From the NCBI RefSeq assembly GCF_028583425.1, contig NC_072801.1:20852001-20916000 (forward strand): a stretch of DNA of 64,000 nucleotides, read 5' to 3'. Positions within the stretch are counted from its first letter, which is position 1. Every line of letters begins with the position of its first letter. The notes under the pieces are model-generated. The model searched no databases, was not told the DNA's origin, and worked only from the letters and a program-made list of their open reading frames with translations. This DNA comes from Eublepharis macularius. Its lineage: Eukaryota; Chordata; Lepidosauria; Squamata; Eublepharidae. Positions 57,512 through 64,000 of this stretch are shown here, piece by piece. The translations under genes and the position numbers were made by a program.

Positions 57512-60500
57512 CATTCAATTTATATGCTGCCCTTCAGGACAACTTAATGCCCACTCAGAGTGGTTTACAAAGTATGCCATTATTATCCCCACAACAAAAG
57601 ACCCTGTGAGGTGAGTGGGGCTGAGAGAGCTCCAGAGAACTGTGACTAGCCCGAGGTCACCCAGCTGGCTTCAAGTGGAGGGGTGGGGAATCAAACTCGG
57701 CTCTCCAGATTAGAGCCCTGTGCTCTTAACCACTACACCAAACTGGCTCTCCATACCGAAGCGATTCAAATATCCAAATCTGAAGTGACTTGGTTTTGGG
57801 TATTCCTGAATTTTTTCCCCGGTTTGGGGAAACCCGAATATTTTCAGGGTGCGCACCCCTCAGCGAATTCAGTAAATTGCAAGGACGAAAAGCTATCTCC
57901 ACACTATCCATAGTTGGCAAAAGGACTTAGGAAGATGTAGCTCTACTTTAGATGGCACTGAAAAATCAGTGTCTGTATCTTCGTGGCTGTTAGTCAAAGG
58001 CTTTACAACTTGCTGGAGTTTTGTGTGGTGTTTTTAGTAGTTATCTCTGAATAAGAACAGCCCTGCTGGATCAAGACCGGTACTCCATCTAGTCCAACAT
58101 CCTGTTTAATAAAATTAATAGTAAAAGAAATAGATAGCAGAGAGAGGGAGGTGTCCTAAAGCTTCTGGAGTTCAACAGACTTGCACAAATGAACTCCTGC
58201 TTTTTCCATAGGATCCCATTGAGTGGACACCCAGTGAATGTGGACAGCTTAGTCTTTTGGATAAAGGGAATTTTTACACTTTTTGAGTTTTGTAAAGACC
58301 CGCTTTTTCATGCTTACTTCTTTTCTTGCTTTAGGTATATCTGGGAAAAGCCAGCTTCTCTTTGCACTGGTCTTCACTACTCGTTACCTGGATCTCTTCA
58401 CTGCGTTCATTTCATTCTATAACACTTCTATGAAGGTATGGTATGTTTTATGTGAAAGAGGCCGCTGATGAGCTGGCCTTTGCAAGAACTAGAGCAAAAG
58501 CGTATAGCCTACAAATAGCCCACGTCCTGTCCCTATTAAAATTCATGCTGATGTACAGTGCAGAGACGGTGTGTGCAGCTGAAAGAAAGGAACAGGTTGG
58601 CAGACAGTACAGTAAGTTGCCCTTGTGCCGCTAACCATCCTGAGCTTTGTGTGTATAGGCCCTGTAAGGCAGGGCACTCTGTATTATGAGTGTGGACAGA
58701 CTTATTGGCAGTGATGCAAAGCTGTTTGGAAAAGACTGTTGAGGCAGCTTACTTTGCAGCCCAGTTTATTCTCTGACAATGGATTTGACCTCCACGTCCA
58801 TTGCACACTCTGCTTTTACTCAAGTCTTCTGAACATATTGCTGCTTTAAAGCTATTCTACTAAGGCCCATCTGCCCCTATGAAATTACAGCGGACTGTTG
58901 GGATTCACTGAAGCAGAGCTCTTATTTCTGAGGCTGCTCTTGCGTAAAACAAAAGCAGCCATGTGCATGTGTGTACATGTGAGAGGGTATGATAATGAAC
59001 CCATCTGATCATGGTAAAAACCATGGTGTGTTCTGTGCTACCTCAAGCCACTAAGTTTGAGCGCATCAAAAAGTGTACTTGTCTGCATCATAAAATGTTT
59101 ACATGGATATTCATTCTGAGTTGGGTAGAATGACTTGGTGCAAAGAGTTGGGTTGAATATTGTGCCAGTAACAGAAAATGCTAAGAGGCATGATCATTGA
59201 GTGGTTCTGATGTTGCAGAGCTACTGAAGCTAAGCAAATGTGGACCTCATCCTTCTCTTTCATGGGGAGTAGAAGTTTTTTGTGTGTGTGCGTATACACA
59301 CACACATATGTTAAGAAACTTGAGTCAAATTCTTACGTATGTTTGGATCTGTCAAAAAGTACTTAGTGGCAGTTGTCAGTATGTTTATCTTATGGTCAAA
59401 GTACTCTGTCTGCTCAGAGAACACACAACAGTTTTGAAAAGATGGAAAGATTTTGCATCTCACTTAATGGGAGCAATGCCTTCCATAAGAGCTGATCCTC
59501 TAAAATCTACTTAATTTGGTCCACTCATTGACTCTTAATTTACTGGGCTTGATTTTGACCATTCCAGGTGTGAAAATGTGACACAAGCCTCTCACCGTCC
59601 AAAGCATTTCTTAGAAGCCGATTTTATTAGTTTCAGTGAAACTTTCACAGAGCTGTGCTTTGTCTGAGGCCACAGAGAGAATTCTCTTGTATATGTTGCA
59701 AAGCCAAAGGTGAATCCATGTGGAAGCTTCCAGGTTGAATAGTTAGAGGAATCTGGGTCTTTTTTTTTTACTTTACATAATTAAGTTACTTCACATAACT
59801 ACTGCCAATAAAGTTTTAAATCTCTGCTAGCAGGATGAAGCACACACAATCCCAAAGACCACTCTGTTTGGGAATTGATGTGCGGCTGAAATTCTGCCTC
59901 TGAAATTCTGCAGTGATCTCTTCTGCAAATCGCTGCCCCTTCTCACAAGAAATTCTACAGTAGAGGAGGAGAAAACTGACATCCACTAATTTATTTGTGC
60001 TTTGCACATTTGTGCAAGCAAATATAGATGCCCAAAAGATGGAAAAAGAGAAGTGGGAAGGAAGGAGTAGAAAAAGGGAGCAGAGAGTTTAGTAAAAGGT
60101 GAAGGGGGGGGAATTTAAAAAGGTGAAATTAGCAAAAGTAGAATGGAGGGAAAAGTGGGAATTGAGCAAAGAAAGAGGCCTGAAAGTGGTATAAGACGGT
60201 GCTTCTTGCTGTAATTTTTTACATAGTATTATGCAGGTGCCATAGCCTGTTCTCTCTTGCTTGCAACATGAGCTTAATTTTCAGATTTCTTACAGTCAAA
60301 TGACCAGCAAGAAAAAGATCACATATAGCTTAATTAAGGTGGCTGGAGGACCATCTCCTAGGGCCAAGCTAGACAGTATGGGTCAGCCCCCTGTTACATA
60401 TTCACTGTTCTGTCTCGTCCCATCTACCTACAAAGTCAGGAGTGGGGAAGTCTATGAAAGGATCTCATGAGCGAGGAGAACTGAAACCTCCTCTGCCTTT

Positions 60501-62422
60501 CTGTGCTACCCCTCTGTGGCTTGAAATACTTTTTTACCCTGCTGCAATAGTAGGAAATGAGCCAAGCTGGACAAGAAATATCAGGACTCTGTCACCTATT
60601 TTATGTATAAATGTGTCCAGCAAGTGAATCAGATCCATCTGGCTTGGCTTTTAGGAGCAGAAGGCTAAACCCTTTGCTAAATACAGAATCCCTCCCTTGA
60701 GGGTTTATAATTTTGTGGTTCAGCCAGTTGCTTGTGCCTCTTTCCAGTTTCCTGTCTGTATTGTTGTTGGCACTGCTTTGCCAGATTGCTTTCGAGGGAT
60801 GTACCCTGCTTGGCTTATTAAACTACCATCCCAGATACAGGAATTCACACTGCCACCCCCCCACCACCACCACCCCCGGTTCGTTTCACAGCATATTGCA
60901 ATTAAATTCTGCCTTGTGTTTCTGTTAAATGGTTTCTTTCCTGAGAATATGTTCTTAAATGATTACCCCCCCCCCCCAAAATTCCTGCCTTGTGGTCCTT
61001 TTGGCCCAATGGATTAGGTGGTGCCTTGGATTCTGGCTGCATCACAGACATGCTGTGTGACTTTCAGTGAGTCCATTAACCTTCCATTACCCTCCAGTCT
61101 CCCCATCTTGTTAACTGAATCTTTGTGCAGTGTTTTTCAGGCGAATGCAAAAATCCACTTCCCTGAAATATCTTTCTTCTCCCTGTCCATAAGGTGGAGA
61201 AAGTTAACAGTTTTAAATGCTCATTGTGTGGCCTTTACTTAGTTACTTTCATAGAAAGCTCTGTATGTATTTATTTACTTCACTTATATGCTGCTTTTCC
61301 CCGTGGTGGGGACCGAAAGTAGCTTACATTGTTCTCCATTCCATTGTATCCTCGCAACAACCCCATGAAATAGGATAGAGAGAGCAGCTGACCCAAGGTC
61401 ACCCCAGCCAGCTCTCATGGCAGAATAGGAATTCAAACCTGGGTTTCCCAGATACTGGGCTAACACACTACTCACTATACCACACTACAGTGCTTTTCCT
61501 CAAATGTCTAAACTAGAATCACAAAGATCGCTTCACCTGCTGCTTAAATAAACTTGTAACCAGAAATGACCATGTTCACTCAGTAGTAAGTCCTCCAGAG
61601 TTCAGGGCAACTAGCTGACCATTAGGCGTATTCTGGATTGCAGCCTTAGTACTGATACAAGCATTAAAAAAATGTTCTCTTTGCCATTAATGTCTGGTGT
61701 GGTATGGCTCATCATACAAGAGGAGCAGTTTTTCCATTAATGGCTGTTGCAATCTTTAAGTCACTGCATCTTACTGCTAACAGGAGTAGACCATGTACAT
61801 AGCTTCTTATAAACTGCAGCTACATAAAATGTCTTTACTAGCTCCTAGTTGAATGGGCAGAAATCGGAGAGAAGCAAACATAGTTGGAATTAGTATTGCC
61901 TTTAGTGACTTCCAAATAGTGACATTTTTAGATTGATATGCCGTGTTTTCCTTAAAAATCTGTATGAGTCCATATGTATCAGCAGGTACCTCTGGAAAAA
62001 AATACTTCCAGATACCCATTTCTCTTTCTAATACTTGCTCCTTTATATTCTAGGGGAAAGGTTGACAGCTTTCTAACTTGTGTCCAATATAACCTGCTGA
62101 TGAATGTATCTGAAACAAATGGGGGTGAGGGAGCACTCACTTGAATGGTCAACAAAGATCCTTTCTGTCCCTTACTGTATTTATTAAATGCTTCTGTTTG
62201 AATGGTGGAAGCACAGACTGAAAGCCTGATAACACATTTGTGTCTTCTTCCCCCCTTTTAAAGCTTATCTACATTGCTTGCTCGTATGCCACAGTCTACC
62301 TGATTTACATGAAATTTAAGGCTACCTATGATGGGAACCATGATACATTCAGAGTGGAGTTCCTCGTGGTTCCAGTTGGTGGGCTGTCGTTCCTCGTCAA
62401 TCATGACTTCTCTCCTCTAGAG
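51506..62422 (+). CDS. KDELR2: KDEL receptor 2, exons 1-3 (3' end missing)
   Basis: This is the seven-helix receptor that captures proteins bearing C-terminal KDEL-type signals in the Golgi and returns them to the ER in COPI vesicles. The three exons (91, 101 and 159 nt) splice in phase to 117 codons, over half of the usual 212. I see [20 protein letters not shown] at the start, [20 protein letters not shown], and [20 protein letters not shown]. Residues known to matter in receptor structures are present: Arg5, His12 (pH sensing), Arg47 and Asp50. [21 protein letters not shown] and [18 protein letters not shown] identify paralogue 2 rather than KDELR1 or KDELR3. The remaining exons must lie beyond base 64000. 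It is on the same strand as OTOA, 5.7 kb downstream of the OTOA stop. Confidence 0.96.
52846..53045. mobile_element. gtccaatggctgct repeat, inverted pair
   Basis: gatttgagtccaatggctgc on the left and ggagctactggactcgagtt on the right; gtatctgacaaagggagctt in the middle pairs with the left half. This is a full fold-back of the gtccagtagcacct family, ending acccaacagagatacccacc. Confidence 0.65.
54300..54790. mobile_element. LINE-derived repeat (CR1/L2-like?)
   Basis: It begins with tatttatttacttaagtt and atataccacttttctgacca. Later text includes tgatccaagccattcacagc and gggcctagaaaccatttgga, resembling the interspersed repeat at 36000-36430. It is old and unbounded. Confidence 0.4.
56649..57862. 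mobile_element. Composite TIR element with GC-rich core
   Basis: It runs from aggggtgtgcgctttgggtt to aatattttcagggtgcgcac(ccct), with imperfect TIRs aggggtgtgcgc / gcgcacccct and recurring ccgaattgg/cccgaat motifs. The core (56920-57420) is CpG-rich and low in complexity. A SINE with a (TAA)n tail sits inside. No target duplication was found. Several long frames here (for example 57126-57614) are compositional. Confidence 0.5.
57460..57752 (-). mobile_element. tRNA-derived SINE with (TAA)n tail
   Basis: The (TAA)n microsatellite at 57460-57510 is the tail. 57511-57752 is the reverse complement of the 6795-7020 subfamily (ctgcccttcaggacaactta, gaggtcacccagctggcttc, accactacaccaaactggct). Confidence 0.8.
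58335..58435 (+). CDS. KDELR2: KDELR2 exon 2
   Basis: Acceptor tgctttag|GTATAT, donor ATGAAG|gtatgg; 101 nt. It encodes [20 protein letters not shown] and [14 protein letters not shown]: the second helix and the start of the third, with Arg47 and Asp50 of the retrieval-signal pocket. It ends in phase 0. Confidence 0.96.
58436..62263 (+). other. KDELR2: KDELR2 intron 2
   Basis: A 3.8 kb intron. Apart from the SINE at 61265-61495, a short (CA)-rich tract at 59280-59310 and two poly-C runs (about 60860 and 60967), I see nothing distinct. Confidence 0.85.
61265..61495 (-). mobile_element. tRNA-derived SINE, minus strand
   Basis: tatttatttacttcacttat (tail), ttgtatcctcgcaacaaccc, gacccaaggtcaccccagcc and attcaaacctgggtttccc (head). 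Reverse complement of the 5414 type. Confidence 0.75.
62264..62422 (+). CDS. KDELR2: KDELR2 exon 3
   Basis: Acceptor ttttaaag|CTTATC, donor CTAGAG|gtcagc; 159 nt, 53 codons in phase 0. It encodes [40 protein letters not shown] and [13 protein letters not shown]: the third and fourth helices and connecting loops. The next exon is not in the window. Confidence 0.96.
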
Positions 62423-64000
62423 GTCAGCGTCTTTATTTTTTCATGTTGTTTGGGTTCTGACATGATGTAATATTCCAAACTGAAATGAAGAGAACATTGT
62501 GCTTTGTGTGTGTGTATGGGGGGGTGCACATTATAAGGTTCATTCAAAGATGTGTTGAATAACATTATGTCTGGGTGGTGGGTTGAAAGGAAGGTATTTG
62601 CCACTAGTTACTGGTTGAGATAGATCTGCTGTTTTGGTAGGTTGAAAGATTTTTTTCCTGTGTGCTTAAAACAAAAATATTGGGGGCGAGGGTGTTTAAG
62701 TAGTAACCTCTTCTCTTCGCACTTGTCCAAGCGCATGTCACATAACATTCTGATAAACGTCTTACCAGGTAACTGAACATTAGCAAAGAATTGTTTGCTG
62801 GGTCACACTGTTCTAGGGAATGCTCTTGCTAGTCCATGTATGTGTGATTGTCAAGGATGGCAAGCTTACAGAGTAGGGAAGAAGAGAGGGATTTTTAAAG
62901 AGGAGAATTACGCAGCCACAGGGAGTGTCCAGGTTGTTAAACTGCATGCTGTTTTAAGCATTTGGCTACTACAAGCCTGAGAATTACTTGTAACAGAGCT
63001 CTTACATGCCTAATTAGGTTTTCGGACTGTTCAGCCTGCGCAGTTGAGCTGAGGTGGAAGCAGCTTCAAGCAAGCTTGTTTGCTTTTCCTTTTCGGAGTT
63101 TTTTTCTTGAAAACTCTGCTTTGTGTGCACTTTTAAAACATCTGTGCTGCTGGTCCTAATTTTTAAAAAAATCTAAACTCTCTTGGATTCCAAAAAGGGA
63201 AACCTATGCAGGGACACTTCTTCTACACCCCAAGGGTGAGACAGAAACTGCAGTCCACCTATACTTTATAGATTCTATGTGGAAAAAGCAAACATCCTAT
63301 GGGAGAAGGAGGACCTGACTTCATGTAGCCAAAACCAGCAGAAAGCAGATGTGTGGATCATCCGGTTTGAGCAATAGGTGATTATTTCCAAATTCAGATT
63401 GATCATCCAGTGTAAAAGCTGTTTTCCCTGAATGTCATAGACTCAAGACAGCTCCCATCTTCAGGAGCCAGCCCCAGGCTAATATACCCAGATGAGGACG
63501 GCGGGCATAAAAAAAATAACAGATGCACTGAGTGAAATTCAGAAGTGTGTGTGCTAATAAATATAAATGTACTGAAATGTGCACATTTATGAATAAAATC
63601 AGATTAATACAGCAGAGAAAAAAACTTAGGTAACACAAAATTGTATAATTTGCAAGGTAACAGAAACTGAATTTCAGCTACAGTCACAGAGGCCAGGTTG
63701 AACTTGGTATTTGAAATATAGATCTTGGATTTCAGACTTGTGTTTTGAAAACTTGATCAGCTAAAGCAATGTGGAAGAGATGAAACATTTGTTTTTCTGT
63801 TGGGTCGTTCTTTCTGTTTACATTATGTACCCACATGGCCAGCAACTGTCTGCCATAGTCTTAAACTATAGAGTGCAAGGTTGGGAGAAGCCACAAGTCC
63901 AGACTCCATCTTATGTATTGGAACCCAAATTCTTTCCAAAGGCCCACTTGTTGGTCTTTTGGAGCAACCATTATTCCAACTACTTTTAACAGAATGGATT
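62423..64000 (+). other. KDELR2: KDELR2 intron 3, start only
   Basis: The intron begins gtcagc after exon 3 and runs off the window. No repeat or exon was recognised. Confidence 0.75.

Larger units (their letters stand above)
51597..58334 (+). other. KDELR2: KDELR2 intron 1
   Basis: A 6.7 kb intron. The first ~1 kb is G-rich on the + strand and continues out of the CpG island. Further on it holds an inverted-pair repeat (52846-53045), a LINE-like stretch (about 54300-54790) and a large composite element (56649-57862). Other parts (53100-54280, 54800-56640) show nothing I recognise. Confidence 0.85.

Noticed and set aside
56909-57614. Several 100-160-codon frames on both strands
   Set aside because: They overlap each other in the GC-rich core of a composite element and run into the (TAA)n tail of a SINE. 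Compositional, not genes.
51506-62422. KDELR1 or KDELR3
   Set aside because: [21 protein letters not shown] and [18 protein letters not shown] fit KDELR2; KDELR1 has different residues at these places as remembered.

Overview
The window is ordinary nuclear DNA of a vertebrate, most likely a squamate reptile (lizard, gecko or snake). The reasons are interrupted genes with GT-AG introns, a CpG-island promoter, a Bov-B (RTE) LINE remnant, a Sauria-type tRNA-derived SINE, 5S-rRNA-derived SINEs, and many copies of short DNA-transposon derivatives of the kind that fill squamate introns. Nothing prokaryotic is present. Species-level assignment is not possible by eye.

Two protein-coding genes are present, both on the + strand. 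Bases 653-45775 hold 22 coding exons of otoancorin (OTOA), the GPI-anchored protein of the inner-ear sensory epithelium that helps attach overlying acellular gels. All exon phases join, the spliced frame is open for 1003 codons, and it ends in a hydrophobic GPI-type tail. The N-terminal exons, including the signal peptide, lie before base 1. One OTOA intron (6057-7595) appears to use a GC donor. Bases 51506-62422 hold the first three coding exons of the KDEL receptor KDELR2, which returns escaped ER proteins from the Golgi. They begin in a CpG island at about 51200-51680; the last part of the gene lies beyond base 64000.

Nearly all the rest is introns and a 5.7 kb intergenic gap loaded with mobile elements. 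The best-supported are: (a) one family of about 260-bp hAT-like elements with ends CAGGGCTTTTTTTC, a large internal hairpin and 8-bp target duplications (eight copies bounded at both ends plus one truncated); (b) other TIR elements with 8-bp duplications; (c) fold-back elements with 3-bp duplications; (d) a 5S-derived SINE with a 13-bp duplication that was itself hit by a fold-back element; (e) two 3' ends of one LINE family with 11-13-bp duplications; (f) tRNA-like SINEs, probable LTRs, microsatellites, a 50-bp minisatellite, and a perfect 2 x 104-bp palindrome at 42991-43200.

The two genes do not obviously work together. OTOA is an ear-specific extracellular protein and KDELR2 a housekeeping trafficking receptor. 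No new biochemical system was found. The items most worth a second look are the palindrome, the nested-transposon chronology, the hAT-like family, the GC-AG intron and the OTOA-KDELR2 adjacency.
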